Source: Thermoleophilia bacterium (GTDB lineage: Bacteria; Actinomycetota; Thermoleophilia; Gaiellales; Gaiellaceae). Taken from it: 31,789 nucleotides of DNA. A program made the translations under genes and the position numbers. Under the pieces are notes generated by a model. It searched no databases. It saw only the letters and a program-made list of their open reading frames with translations, and was not told where the DNA came from. This document shows, in pieces, positions 21,454 through 29,458 of this stretch. Each line of letters starts with the position of its first letter. Within the stretch, counting starts at the first letter, position 1. The DNA is taken from assembly GCA_025933895.1 (NCBI GenBank), contig JAICZB010000004.1, positions 1-31,789 on the forward strand, given 5' to 3'.

Positions 21454-22192
21454 CAGCCTCGCCCGGTCGCGGAAGACGCGGCGCGGGACCGAGCTCGTGT
21501 GCGAGAAGGTCTTCCGGCCGCTCGCGCACCCGCTCGTCCTCCTGCTCGCGCCCCTGCGCGTGCCGCCGCCGCTCGTCGTCGTCGCCGCCGGCGTCGCGGG
21601 CTTCGCGGCTGCGGTCGAGCTCGGTCGCGGCTCGCTGCTCGCGGCCGCACTCCTCCTCCAGCTCAAGACGTTGCTCGACAATGCGGACGGCCAGCTCGCG
21701 CGCCTCACCCGTCGGACGAGCGCGTTCGGCCGCTACCTCGACTCCGAGGTCGACCTGCTCGTCAACGCGGCGCTCTTCGCCGCGCTCGGCTGGACGACCG
21801 GGCAGCCTGCGCTTGCGCTCGTGGGATTCCTCGCGCTCACGAGTGTCCTCAGCCTCAACTTCAACGCCGAGCGGCTGTCGCGCGCAGCCGTGGCCGAGCC
21901 GGAGGCGGAGAGTGGCGCCACGGCACTGCTCCGCCGCGTCTACCGGCTCGCCTACGCGCCGCAGGACCGGCTGGCGGAGGCCGTCGTCGCCCGCCGCCCC
22001 GCGCTCACCGGCTCGATCGCCGTCTCGCTGCTCGCGAACCTTGGAATGTCGACGCAGCTCGCCGCGTTCGGGCTCCTGATCGCCCTTGGACACCCGATTG
22101 CCTTCGCCTGGCTCTTGATCGTGGAGGCCGCCCTGATAGCGCTCGCGCTCCTTCCCCGGCGCGCGCCCCGAAGACAGGAGGAAGTCGCATGA
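21437..22192 (+). CDS. CDP-alcohol phosphatidyltransferase family membrane protein
   Basis: The protein has 251 residues from the GTG at 21437; a TTG at 21443 with GAGGG upstream is an alternative start. The motif DNADGQLARLTRRTSAFGRYLDSEVD gives D-x2-D-G-x2-A-R-x8-G-x3-D-x3-D in full. Several hydrophobic helices surround it. The enzyme would transfer a phosphatidyl or similar group from a CDP-alcohol to a second alcohol. The sequence is unlike the PgsA-type gene at 13705, so a different substrate (inositol phosphate, glycerol phosphate or another polyol) is likely. It overlaps the oxidoreductase upstream (17 nt) and folE downstream (ATGA), unusual company for a lipid enzyme. Confidence 0.82.
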   Translation: MLLRSSSLARSRKTRRGTELVCEKVFRPLAHPLVLLLAPLRVPPPLVVVAAGVAGFAAAVELGRGSLLAAALLLQLKTLLDNADGQLARLTRRTSAFGRYLDSEVDLLVNAALFAALGWTTGQPALALVGFLALTSVLSLNFNAERLSRAAVAEPEAESGATALLRRVYRLAYAPQDRLAEAVVARRPALTGSIAVSLLANLGMSTQLAAFGLLIALGHPIAFAWLLIVEAALIALALLPRRAPRRQEEVA

Positions 22193-22887
22193 GCAGCACC
22201 GGGCGTAGGCTCGACGGAGCCCGGCAAGTAGCGGAGGTGGCGGCTCTGCCGGCGCCGGAGGGGAGCAACGTCTTCGAGCTACCGGCCCACGATCCCGCAG
22301 CGGCACGCGACCTGACGCCCGCCGACTGGGCGAGGCTCGAGCGCAATGCCGCGGAGATCCTCAGCGCCTTCGGGCTCGACCTCGACACCCCCGGCACCCG
22401 CGACACGCCGCGGCGCTTCGTGCGCGCGCTGTACGACTCCACGGCGGGCTATGACGGCGATCCGAAGCTGCGCACGCTGTTCCCGACCGAGCGGCCGGAG
22501 GGCGTCGAGGGACGGCACGCGCAGATCGTCGAAGGCCCGATGGGCTTCTACGCGCTCTGCGAGCACCACGCGCTGCCGTTCCACGGTCGCGCCTACGTCG
22601 GCTACGTCGCCGGCGACGAGATCCTCGGTATCTCGAAGCTGACCCGGCTGGTGCGGATGTACGCGCGCCGCTTCACCGTGCAGGAGCGTCTCGCGGAGGA
22701 GATCGCGGACGGCCTGCGCGAGCTGGCCGGAGCGCGCGGCGTCGCGGTCAGGCTCGAGGCGGCGCACATGTGCACCGCGATGCGGGGCGTCGAGGAGGAC
22801 GGCTCCGTCACGGTCACGACCGTCTGGCGCGGCCTCTACGACGAGGACGTGTCTCTCCGCTCGGAGTTCCTTAGTCTGACGCGGTGA
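22189..22887 (+). CDS. folE: GTP cyclohydrolase I
   Basis: The 232-residue protein converts GTP to 7,8-dihydroneopterin triphosphate, the first step to folate and tetrahydropterins. It has the zinc and active-site motifs ALCEHHALPFHG, GISKLTRLVRMYARRFTVQERL and HMCTAMRGV. All three zinc ligands (Cys and His of CEHH, Cys of HMC) are kept. An N-terminal extension of about 45 residues precedes the catalytic fold. The ATG is preceded by CAGGAGGAAG and overlaps the upstream stop (ATGA); its own stop overlaps the next start (GTGA). Translation of the three genes is therefore linked. Confidence 0.94.
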   Translation: MSSTGRRLDGARQVAEVAALPAPEGSNVFELPAHDPAAARDLTPADWARLERNAAEILSAFGLDLDTPGTRDTPRRFVRALYDSTAGYDGDPKLRTLFPTERPEGVEGRHAQIVEGPMGFYALCEHHALPFHGRAYVGYVAGDEILGISKLTRLVRMYARRFTVQERLAEEIADGLRELAGARGVAVRLEAAHMCTAMRGVEEDGSVTVTTVWRGLYDEDVSLRSEFLSLTR

Positions 22888-23687
22888 TCGAAGCCCTCAC
22901 GGTCCTCGCCGAGGCCGAGGACCTGCCGCGGTGGGACCTGCCGGAGCTGCTCGCGACGCTCTACGGCGGCGGGATCGGCCTCGACGAGCCGTGTGTCGTC
23001 GCGAACTTCGTGGAGTCGCTCGACGGCGTGGTCGCGGTGCCGCGCCTGCCGCGCTCGCATGCCGTCATCGGCGACGAGAGCGGGGCGGACAGGTTCGTCC
23101 TCGCGCTCCTGCGAGCCTGCTCAGACGCGGTCGTCGTGGGCGCCGGCACCCTCCTCTCCTCGCCGAAGGGGACATGGCGCGTCGACCGCGCGTATCCGGA
23201 GGCAGCGGAGGCGCTCGGTGAGCTGCGCGCTGCGCGCGGCCGTCCGGAGCAGCCTCTCGTCGCGATCGTCACCACGGGCGCTTCGCTCGATCCGACCCAT
23301 CCCGTGCTCGAGTCGGGCGCGCTCGTGCTCACCACGTCGGCAGGAGCGGACGGCGTACGCGCGTCGGTGCCCGCGGCGACGGAGGTCGTGGCCGTGACCG
23401 ACGCGGACACGGTCGATCTCGCCGCCGCGCTCGAGGTTCTGCGTGATCGAGGGTGCTCCGTCGTCCTGTCGGAAGCCGGGCCGTCGATGTTCGGCTCGCT
23501 CGTGGCCTCACGGCTGGTGGACGAGCTCTTCCTCACCGTCTCGCCGCTTCTCGCCGGCCGTGCGGCGACGGCGCGGCTCGGTCTCGTCGAGGGCGTCGAG
23601 CTCGTGCCGCAGACCCGGGTAGCGGGCAACCTCCGCTCGGTGCGGGCACACGGCTCGCACCTCTTCCTGCGCTACGCGCTGCGCTGA
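22884..23687 (+). CDS. RibD C-terminal/dihydrofolate-reductase-like reductase
   Basis: The 267-residue protein has the fold of the reductase half of RibD. The motif CVVANFVESLDGVVA is followed by SGADRFVLALLRACSDAVVVGAGTLLSS and the NADPH-binding stretch VVLSEAGPSMFGSLVASRLVDELFLTVSPLL. The deaminase half of RibD is absent, so it is not a complete riboflavin enzyme. Coupled to folE by GTGA, it may reduce a pterin or dihydrofolate, substituting for FolA, but this is inferred. The TGA stop shares its last base with the left end of a palindromic repeat. Confidence 0.85.
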   Translation: MIEALTVLAEAEDLPRWDLPELLATLYGGGIGLDEPCVVANFVESLDGVVAVPRLPRSHAVIGDESGADRFVLALLRACSDAVVVGAGTLLSSPKGTWRVDRAYPEAAEALGELRAARGRPEQPLVAIVTTGASLDPTHPVLESGALVLTTSAGADGVRASVPAATEVVAVTDADTVDLAAALEVLRDRGCSVVLSEAGPSMFGSLVASRLVDELFLTVSPLLAGRAATARLGLVEGVELVPQTRVAGNLRSVRAHGSHLFLRYALR

Positions 23688-23850
23688 GAACTCGTTTCGG
23701 AATGACCACGCGCTGACCGGGTGCGATGGTCGAGTGCGGAGTCAAGGACGCAGGAAGCGTGAATAGCAGAGCTATTCGCGCGACCGAGGACGCAGGATCG
23801 CGCCGACCAGCGCGGCCGGACAGTCCGTACTTCATTTCGATGCGAGTTCT
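23687..23850. repeat. Palindromic MITE-like repeat, copy 1 (164 bp)
   Basis: The ends are imperfect inverted repeats: AGAACTCGTTTCGGAATGA at left and TCATTTCGATGCGAGTTCT at right. Further inward, CCGGGTGCGATGGTC can pair with GACCAGCGCGGCCGG, so the element can fold as one long hairpin. It is nearly identical to 27034-27154 apart from 43 extra bases. Those bases contain a perfect GAATAGC-AGA-GCTATTC hairpin (about 23761-23777) and a duplicated AGGACGCAGGA segment. It exactly fills the gap between two convergent genes: its first base is the last base of one TGA stop, and its last two bases belong to the TAG stop of the other. No transposase is present. Confidence 0.85.
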
Positions 23851-24154
23851 AAGCCTGCCGGTTCAGCTGCCGGTAGAGGCGGTCGATCAGCGCCGGCATC
23901 GCCTCGAGCCGCTCCGTGATGAGGCGCAGGCGGAATTCGCGGAAATGCTCGGGCTCGACTTCGAGCGCGCCGGCGAGTGTCGAGACGACGTCGTTGGACG
24001 GGACGGGCCGGTTGCCGTGGACGAGGTGGTTGAGGTAGCCGGCCGAGAGTCCCGTGCGCCCGGCGAGCTGCCGGTACGTCACGCCCTGTTCGTCCATCAG
24101 GCGCTGCACGGTCTCGCCGAACCCTTCCTCGCTGAACCGCCGCCGCTTTGCCAC
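23849..24154 (-). CDS. XRE-family helix-turn-helix regulator
   Basis: The 101-residue protein has an XRE/Cro-type HTH at about 11-65 (FGETVQRLMDEQGVTYRQLAGRTGLSAGYLNHLVHGNRPVPSNDVVSTLAGALEVEPEHF). A C-terminal helix follows (about 70-100). The GTG at 24154 lies 2 bases after the proS stop and is preceded by AAGGAGG within the end of proS, so it is translated with proS. The target is unknown; an effect on this cluster is possible. The stop codon is made partly by the adjoining palindromic repeat. Confidence 0.88.
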   Translation of the reverse strand: MAKRRRFSEEGFGETVQRLMDEQGVTYRQLAGRTGLSAGYLNHLVHGNRPVPSNDVVSTLAGALEVEPEHFREFRLRLITERLEAMPALIDRLYRQLNRQA

Positions 24155-24156
24155 CG

Positions 24157-25818
24157 CTAGGCCTCCTTGCCGAGCTCGGCAACATTCAATCGCTTCTCGT
24201 CGCCCGTTGCGCGGTCCCGCACGTCCACCTTGCCGTCCTCGAGGCTCTTCCGGCCGGCCGTGACCCGTAGCGGACAGCCGATCAGATCGGCATCGGCGAA
24301 CTTCTCCCCCGCCCGCTGGTCGCGGTCGTCGAGGAGCACGTCGAGGCCGGCTGCGGCGAGCATTTCCGCCGCCTGCAGCGCGATCTCCTCAGCCCCGGGG
24401 AGCGCGACGACGTGCGCATCGTACGGTGCGAGCGCCCTGGGCCAGACGATCCCGTTCTCGTCGTGCGATTGCTCGACGGCCGTCGCCATGATCCGCGCGG
24501 GGCCGATCCCGTAACTGCCCATGACCAGCGGCTTCTCCCTCCCGTCGTCGTCGAGAAACGTCGCGCCCAGCGGTTCGGAGTAGCGCGTGCCGAGCTTGAA
24601 GATGTGGCCGACCTCGATCGCGGTCTGGAAGCCGAGCGCACCGCCGCAGTTCGGGCACGTGTCTGTTGCCGCGGATTCGCGGAGGTCGGCGAACTCGGGC
24701 TCGTAGTCGCGGTCCGCCTGGACGCCGCGCAGATGCCGTCCGTCCCGGTTCGCACCGGCGACGAACTGTCCGTCGCGGAGCGCGAAGTCGGCCACGATCC
24801 GGCCTTCGAAGCCAACCGGGCCGAGCGATCCACCGGACGCGCCGAACGCCGCCCGGATCGCGTCGTCGTCCGCCGGCCAGACCGGCTCGCCCAGCGCTGC
24901 GGCGAGCTTCGCCTCCTCCAGCCGGTCGTCGCCGCGGACGAGAGCGAGGACGACCGCGCCGTCCTGGGTCACGTGCGGCATCGCCTTGGAGGTGGCAGCC
25001 GTGTCGATGGAGAGCAGCTCGGCGAGGCCGTCGATCGTCGTCACTTCCGGTGTCTCGATCTCCTCGGGCTTCTCGAGCGGCTCCGGGAAGACGGCCTGGC
25101 GCGGAGTCGTGGTGGCAACCTCGATGTCGGCCGCGAAGTCGCCGTTCTCGCACGTCACGAGAGTGTTCTCGCCGGCGCCGGCCGGTGCGAGGAAGTCGCG
25201 GGACTCGGAGCCGCCCATCATTCCCGGCTCGGCGGGGACGTCGTGCGTGACGAGGCCGCAGCGCTCGAAGATACGGACGTACGCACCTCGTTGCCGCTGG
25301 AACGACTCCTCCAGCCCGGCCTCGTCCCGATCGAAGGAGTACGCGTCCTTCATGACGAACTCGCGCAGCCGGATCAGTCCCTTGCCCGGCCGCAGCTCGT
25401 CCCGCGCCTTGAGCCCGAAGTGGTAGAGCATCTGCGGCAGCTGTCGGTAGCTCTGGATCTCGCGTGCATGGAAGGTCACGGTCTCCTCGTGGGTGAGCGG
25501 GAGCACGTAGTCCGTGCCCTTGCGGTCCTCGAGCCGAAAGAGCTCTTCGATGAAGTCCCGCTTCGTTTGCTGCCAGAGCTCGACCGGCGTCAGGAACGGC
25601 ATGAGCATCTCCTGGCAGCCGATCGCGTCCATCTCCTCGCGGACGATCTGCTCGACCCTCCGGTGGACGCGCCAGCCGAGCGGCAGGTACGTCCAGATGC
25701 CCGCTGCGACCTGCCGGATGAAGCCTCCGCGCACGAGGAGCTGGTGCGAGGCGGCCTCCGCGTCGGCGGGCGGCTCACGCAGGGTCGGCAGGAAGAGCTG
25801 TGAGGCTCGGGTGATCAT
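24157..25818 (-). CDS. proS: Prolyl-tRNA synthetase, bacterial type
   Basis: The 553-residue class II synthetase charges tRNA-Pro. Motif 1 lies in WTYLPLGWRVHRRVEQIVREEM. Motif 2 includes RPGKGLIRLREFVMKDAYSFD. An editing (YbaK-like) insertion follows at about 225-385, then a CPNCGG cysteine pair. Motif 3 is GSYGIGPARIMA, and an anticodon-binding domain closes the protein. The insertion marks the ProS type that hydrolyses Ala-tRNA-Pro. A GGGTC/GACCC hairpin (25820-25835) occupies the 16-nt gap after ispG and may affect ribosome access. It ends the frr-to-proS run and is coupled to an XRE gene. Confidence 0.96.
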   Translation of the reverse strand: MITRASQLFLPTLREPPADAEAASHQLLVRGGFIRQVAAGIWTYLPLGWRVHRRVEQIVREEMDAIGCQEMLMPFLTPVELWQQTKRDFIEELFRLEDRKGTDYVLPLTHEETVTFHAREIQSYRQLPQMLYHFGLKARDELRPGKGLIRLREFVMKDAYSFDRDEAGLEESFQRQRGAYVRIFERCGLVTHDVPAEPGMMGGSESRDFLAPAGAGENTLVTCENGDFAADIEVATTTPRQAVFPEPLEKPEEIETPEVTTIDGLAELLSIDTAATSKAMPHVTQDGAVVLALVRGDDRLEEAKLAAALGEPVWPADDDAIRAAFGASGGSLGPVGFEGRIVADFALRDGQFVAGANRDGRHLRGVQADRDYEPEFADLRESAATDTCPNCGGALGFQTAIEVGHIFKLGTRYSEPLGATFLDDDGREKPLVMGSYGIGPARIMATAVEQSHDENGIVWPRALAPYDAHVVALPGAEEIALQAAEMLAAAGLDVLLDDRDQRAGEKFADADLIGCPLRVTAGRKSLEDGKVDVRDRATGDEKRLNVAELGKEA

Positions 25819-25834
25819 CGGGTCTCGCCGGACC

Positions 25835-26968
25835 CTATTCGAGCGGGATCAGCGAGGCTTCGGCCATCGCGAGCGCGGCGGGCTTCGCCATCTTGAGGCG
25901 CTTCGGCCGGTTCATCCCGTCGGCGATCCACCTGTCGATCTCGTCGAACAGCGTGTCGATGAGAACGTCCGACGGCACCTTCTTCAGCACGCGACCGTGC
26001 GCGTAGACGAAGCCGACGTCGCGGCCGCCCGCGATCCCGAAATCGGCGTCCCCCGCCTCGCCCGGCCCGTTCACGGCGCAGCCGAGCACGGCGATCTCGA
26101 AATGCTCCACGTAGTCGGCCTTCCGGCGCTCGACCTCCTCCGCCAGCGTCTGCACGCCGACGTTGTCGCGGCCACAGCTCGGGCACGCGATCATCACGGG
26201 CCCGTGGTGGCGCAGGCCGAGCGCGGAGAGGATCTCCCACGCCGTCTTGACCTCCTCCACCGGGTCGGCGGTCAGGCTGACGCGCATCGTGTCGCCGATC
26301 CCGTCCACGAGCAGGGCCCCCATCCCGACGGCGCTCTTGATCGAGCCGGAGAACGGTGTGCCCGCCTCCGTCACGCCGAGGTGCAGCGGGTACGGCACCT
26401 TCGAGGACAGCATCCGGTAGGCGCGGATCATGGTGGGGACGTGGCTCGACTTGACCGAGATCTTGAAGTCGTGGAAGTCGAGCTTCTCGAGCAGCCGCAC
26501 CTCCTCGAGCGCGGCCTCGACGAGCGCCTCGGCCTGGTCCTGGTGGGCGAGATCCGTGAGGTGCTTCGGGAGCGAGCCGGAGTTGGCGCCGATGCGCATC
26601 GGGATCCCCGCGCGCTTCGCGGCCTGCACGACTTGCTCCACCTTGTCCGGGCCGCCGATGTTGCCGGGATTGATGCGCACGGCTGCGACGCCGCCGTCGA
26701 TCGCCTTCAGCGCGAGCGACGCGTTGAAGTGGATGTCCGCGATCACCGGCAACGGCGAAAGCCGCACGATCCGCGGCAGAGCCTCGGCGTCCTCGAGTTT
26801 CGGGACGGCGACACGCACGACCTCGCAGCCGGCGGACGCGAGCGCCGCGATCTGAGCGGTCGTCGCCTCGACGTCGTGCGTCTTCGTGAGCGTCATCGAC
26901 TGCACGACGACGGGTGCTCCGCCCCCGATCGTGACGCCGCCGACCGAGATCTGCCGCTCGCTGGCCAT
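25835..26968 (-). CDS. ispG: 4-Hydroxy-3-methylbut-2-enyl diphosphate synthase
   Basis: The 377-residue protein is the iron-sulfur enzyme of the MEP isoprenoid pathway that turns MEcPP into HMBPP. The N-terminal TIM-barrel part opens with VTIGGGAPVVVQSMT and contains VRINPGNIG. The C-terminal cluster ligands are seen in ACPSCGRD (two Cys) and LGCAVNGPGEA (third Cys). The ATG at 26968 is chosen; TAGACT lies 8 nt upstream, so a separate near-leaderless transcript is possible. That matters because a palindromic repeat lies between this gene and rseP upstream. Confidence 0.95.
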   Translation of the reverse strand: MASERQISVGGVTIGGGAPVVVQSMTLTKTHDVEATTAQIAALASAGCEVVRVAVPKLEDAEALPRIVRLSPLPVIADIHFNASLALKAIDGGVAAVRINPGNIGGPDKVEQVVQAAKRAGIPMRIGANSGSLPKHLTDLAHQDQAEALVEAALEEVRLLEKLDFHDFKISVKSSHVPTMIRAYRMLSSKVPYPLHLGVTEAGTPFSGSIKSAVGMGALLVDGIGDTMRVSLTADPVEEVKTAWEILSALGLRHHGPVMIACPSCGRDNVGVQTLAEEVERRKADYVEHFEIAVLGCAVNGPGEAGDADFGIAGGRDVGFVYAHGRVLKKVPSDVLIDTLFDEIDRWIADGMNRPKRLKMAKPAALAMAEASLIPLE

Positions 26969-27033
26969 CCGCAATCAGTCTAGCCAGGCGGGTTCCGGCC
27001 CAATCGCGCCCTCAGGGGACGCTGAAGCGCCTC

Positions 27034-27154
27034 AGAACTCGTCTCGGAATGACCACGCGCCGGCCGGGTGCGATGGTCGAGCGCGAGTCGAGCACGCAGG
27101 ATCGCGCCGACCAGCGCGGCCGGACAGCCCGAGCTTCATTTCGATGCGAGTTCT
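27034..27154. repeat. Palindromic MITE-like repeat, copy 2 (121 bp)
   Basis: It carries the same ends as copy 1 (AGAACTCGTCTCGGAATGA and TCATTTCGATGCGAGTTCT) and nearly the same interior, but lacks the 43-base insert with the GAATAGC hairpin. It lies between rseP and ispG, which are on the same strand. Its last base is the first plus-strand base of the rseP stop codon (27154-27156). So it occurs inside an operon here and between convergent genes in copy 1. Confidence 0.85.
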
Positions 27155-28383
27155 CAGTGCGGAGGGCTGGAGACGTCGTTCGAGAACGCGATCACGAACA
27201 CGAGCAGGATGAAGGCGATCCCCACGACGGACACCCGCTCGTACACCTCGCGCGCGAGCGCGCGCCTGCGCACTCCCTCGATGAGCGAGAAGAGAATGTG
27301 TCCGCCGTCGAGCGGCAGCAGCGGCAGGAGGTTGAGCAGCGCGAGCGACATGCTCACGAGCGCCAGGATCTCGAGGTAGTAGGTCAGGCCGATCTGCAGC
27401 TCGGTGTGCAGGTCGCTGCTGATGCCCACCGGCCCCGAAAGCTGGCTGCGGCCATGGCGGGAGAACAACGAGCCGACTCCCGCGGCGGTGCCCCGGACGA
27501 CGCCCCAGAGATCCGACGCCGCCATGTGGGCGGATCTGCCGACCGGGTAACTGACGAGCTTCGGCGCCGGCGAGAAGCCGAAGATCCAGCGTCCGTGACT
27601 GAGGATGGTCTCCCCCGGTCCCACAGTGACCCGGTGTCCGCCGCGCAGCACGGTGAGCGTGACCGGGCCTCCCGCGCTCGCCCTGATCCGGCGGGAGATC
27701 GCTGCGAACGTGTGAGCGTGCCGGCCGTTGACGGCGACGATGACGTCGCCCGGCTGGAGACCCGCGGCCGCCGCCGGAGTCCCGCCCTTGACCTGCGCGA
27801 CCTTGGCGGTCGGGTTTCCGGCGGGCGCTCCGCCGGCGGCGAAGACGGCGAAGAGGATCGCGAAGGCGATGACGACGTTCGCGACGGGCCCCGCGGCGAT
27901 GACGGCGACGCGCTTCCAGGTCGCAGCACGCCAGTACGCGTCCGGAGCGGTGCCTTCCTCCACGTCGCGCAGAGCCCGCTCCGCCGATCGCCTCGCGCCC
28001 GGCGACAGGTGCGCCTCGTTCACCTCGCGCTCGAACTCGGGATAGGCGCGCCGGGCCGCGTCGTAGTCCTCTACCGTCAGCGCCCGGCGGACGGCGCCGA
28101 CGGACGGAGCGAGGCTCGGTTGCTCGCGGACGGCCGGCTCGACGAATGCGTGCAGGTCGCGGGCGGCCGGGCGGTGCATGCCGGGGATCCGTACGAGACC
28201 GCCGAGCGGGATCATCCCGATCCCGTACTCGATGCCGTTGTGCCGCACCTTCACGAGCGCCGGCGGGAAGCCCACGTAGAAGCTCCGCGGCCGCATCCCG
28301 ACCGCGAGCGCGACCGAGAAGTGCCCGAGCTCGTGCAGGAAGACGAGCAGGACGAGCCCACCGATGACGACGAGCCAGGTCAC
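27154..28383 (-). CDS. rseP: Site-2 membrane metalloprotease RseP
   Basis: The 409-residue M50 protease has the zinc motif HELGH in the first transmembrane helix. A PDZ domain includes GGTPAAAAGLQPGDVIVAVNG. The third zinc ligand is in NLLPLLPLDGGHILF near the C-terminus. It cleaves membrane proteins, classically anti-sigma factors, within the bilayer. A Pro/Arg-rich insertion (about 70-160) precedes the second helix and is larger than in E. coli. The GTG start overlaps the dxr stop (GTGA). The single-helix anti-sigma at 17445 is a possible but untested substrate. Confidence 0.94.
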   Translation of the reverse strand: MTWLVVIGGLVLLVFLHELGHFSVALAVGMRPRSFYVGFPPALVKVRHNGIEYGIGMIPLGGLVRIPGMHRPAARDLHAFVEPAVREQPSLAPSVGAVRRALTVEDYDAARRAYPEFEREVNEAHLSPGARRSAERALRDVEEGTAPDAYWRAATWKRVAVIAAGPVANVVIAFAILFAVFAAGGAPAGNPTAKVAQVKGGTPAAAAGLQPGDVIVAVNGRHAHTFAAISRRIRASAGGPVTLTVLRGGHRVTVGPGETILSHGRWIFGFSPAPKLVSYPVGRSAHMAASDLWGVVRGTAAGVGSLFSRHGRSQLSGPVGISSDLHTELQIGLTYYLEILALVSMSLALLNLLPLLPLDGGHILFSLIEGVRRRALAREVYERVSVVGIAFILLVFVIAFSNDVSSPPH

Positions 28384-29441
28384 GCGGGTGCCAACGCTCC
28401 TTCCGCGAGGGCGCGCGCGGCGCGGTCCGCCTCCACGAGATCGTCCAGATCGCGGACGGGGTCGGTCGCGGCGGTCGCGAGCGTCTCGCCGACCACCTCG
28501 GGGATCCCGAGGAAGGGAAGGCGACCCGTTAGGAATGCAGCGACGGCGACCTCGTTCGCAGCGTTGTAGGTGCAGGGCGCGCTGCCACCCTCGCTGCCCG
28601 CGGCACGCGCCAGTGCGAGCATCGGGAACGTCTCGGTGTCCGGCGGCGAGAACTCCAGCGTGAGCGCCGAGAGGTCGAGCGGCGGCAGCGGGGTCGCTGC
28701 GCGCTCCGGATACGTCAGCGCGTAGGAGATCGGCACGCGCATGTCCGGGTAGCCGAGGTGTGCGAGCGAGGCGCCGTCGCGGAAGCGGACGAGCGCGTGG
28801 ACGATCGACGTCGGCTGGATCGCCACCTCGATGCGGTCGTACGGCAGGCCGAACAGATAGTGCGCCTCGATCACCTCGAGCCCCTTGTTCGCGAGCGTTG
28901 CGGAGTCCACGGTGATCTTCGGGCCCATGCGCCAGGTCGGATGTGCGAGTGCCTGCTCCGGTGTCACATCCTCGAGGTCGGCGCGCGTGCGGCCGCGGAA
29001 CGGGCCGCCCGAGCCGGTGAGCACGAGCGTGTCGACCTGCTCCGGCTCGCGTCCCTCGAGGCACTGGAAGAGCGCCGAGTGCTCGCTGTCGACGGGCAGG
29101 ATCCGGCCGCGGCCACGTTCGCGTGCGGCGAGGGCGAGCTCGCCGGCGGCGACGAGGCTCTCCTTGTTCGCCAGCGCGAGGTCGACCCCGTGCTCGAGCG
29201 CCCATAGCGTCGCGTGCACGCCCGCGAAGCCGACGACCGCGTTGAGGACGACGTCGGGCTCCGCGCGCTCGAGGAGCTCCGTCAGGTCGCCTCCGACCTC
29301 CTTCAACGGCGCGGCCACGTCATCGAGCGGAGTCGAGCCGGAGGCGGCGGCGCAGAGCTCGAGCTCCGGATGCGCCTCGACAATCTCGATCGCCTGGCGC
29401 CCGATCGAGCCCGTTGCCCCGAGCAGGGCGATGCGCTTCAC
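28380..29441 (-). CDS. dxr: 1-Deoxy-D-xylulose 5-phosphate reductoisomerase
   Basis: The 353-residue enzyme makes MEP from DXP in isoprenoid synthesis. Features are the NADPH fold IALLGATGSIG, ALANKESLVAAGE, the metal-binding PVDSEHSALFQ, GPFRGRT and the C-terminal helical domain starting with CTYNAANEVAVAAFL. The GTG start at 29441 lies 6 nt after TACACT on the minus strand, so dxr may have its own leaderless promoter in the 17-nt gap after cdsA. It overlaps rseP as GTGA. Confidence 0.96.
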   Translation of the reverse strand: MKRIALLGATGSIGRQAIEIVEAHPELELCAAASGSTPLDDVAAPLKEVGGDLTELLERAEPDVVLNAVVGFAGVHATLWALEHGVDLALANKESLVAAGELALAARERGRGRILPVDSEHSALFQCLEGREPEQVDTLVLTGSGGPFRGRTRADLEDVTPEQALAHPTWRMGPKITVDSATLANKGLEVIEAHYLFGLPYDRIEVAIQPTSIVHALVRFRDGASLAHLGYPDMRVPISYALTYPERAATPLPPLDLSALTLEFSPPDTETFPMLALARAAGSEGGSAPCTYNAANEVAVAAFLTGRLPFLGIPEVVGETLATAATDPVRDLDDLVEADRAARALAEGALAPA

Positions 29442-29447
29442 CCGCTC

Positions 29448-29453
29448 AGTGTA
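29448..29453 (-). promoter_or_regulatory. -10-like TACACT before dxr
   Basis: TACACT ends 6 nt before the dxr GTG, inside the 17-nt cdsA-dxr gap, with no Shine-Dalgarno sequence. The same hexamer precedes the gene at 2987. Confidence 0.4.
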
Positions 29454-29458
29454 GGGAG

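Noticed and set aside
22884..23687. Complete riboflavin enzyme RibD
   Set aside because: Only the reductase-type half is present; the zinc deaminase motifs (HAE, PCxxxGxxxPC) are missing and no other rib gene is nearby.
24412..25803. Plus-strand open frame opposite proS
   Set aside because: Opposite a complete class II synthetase; no family features of its own.
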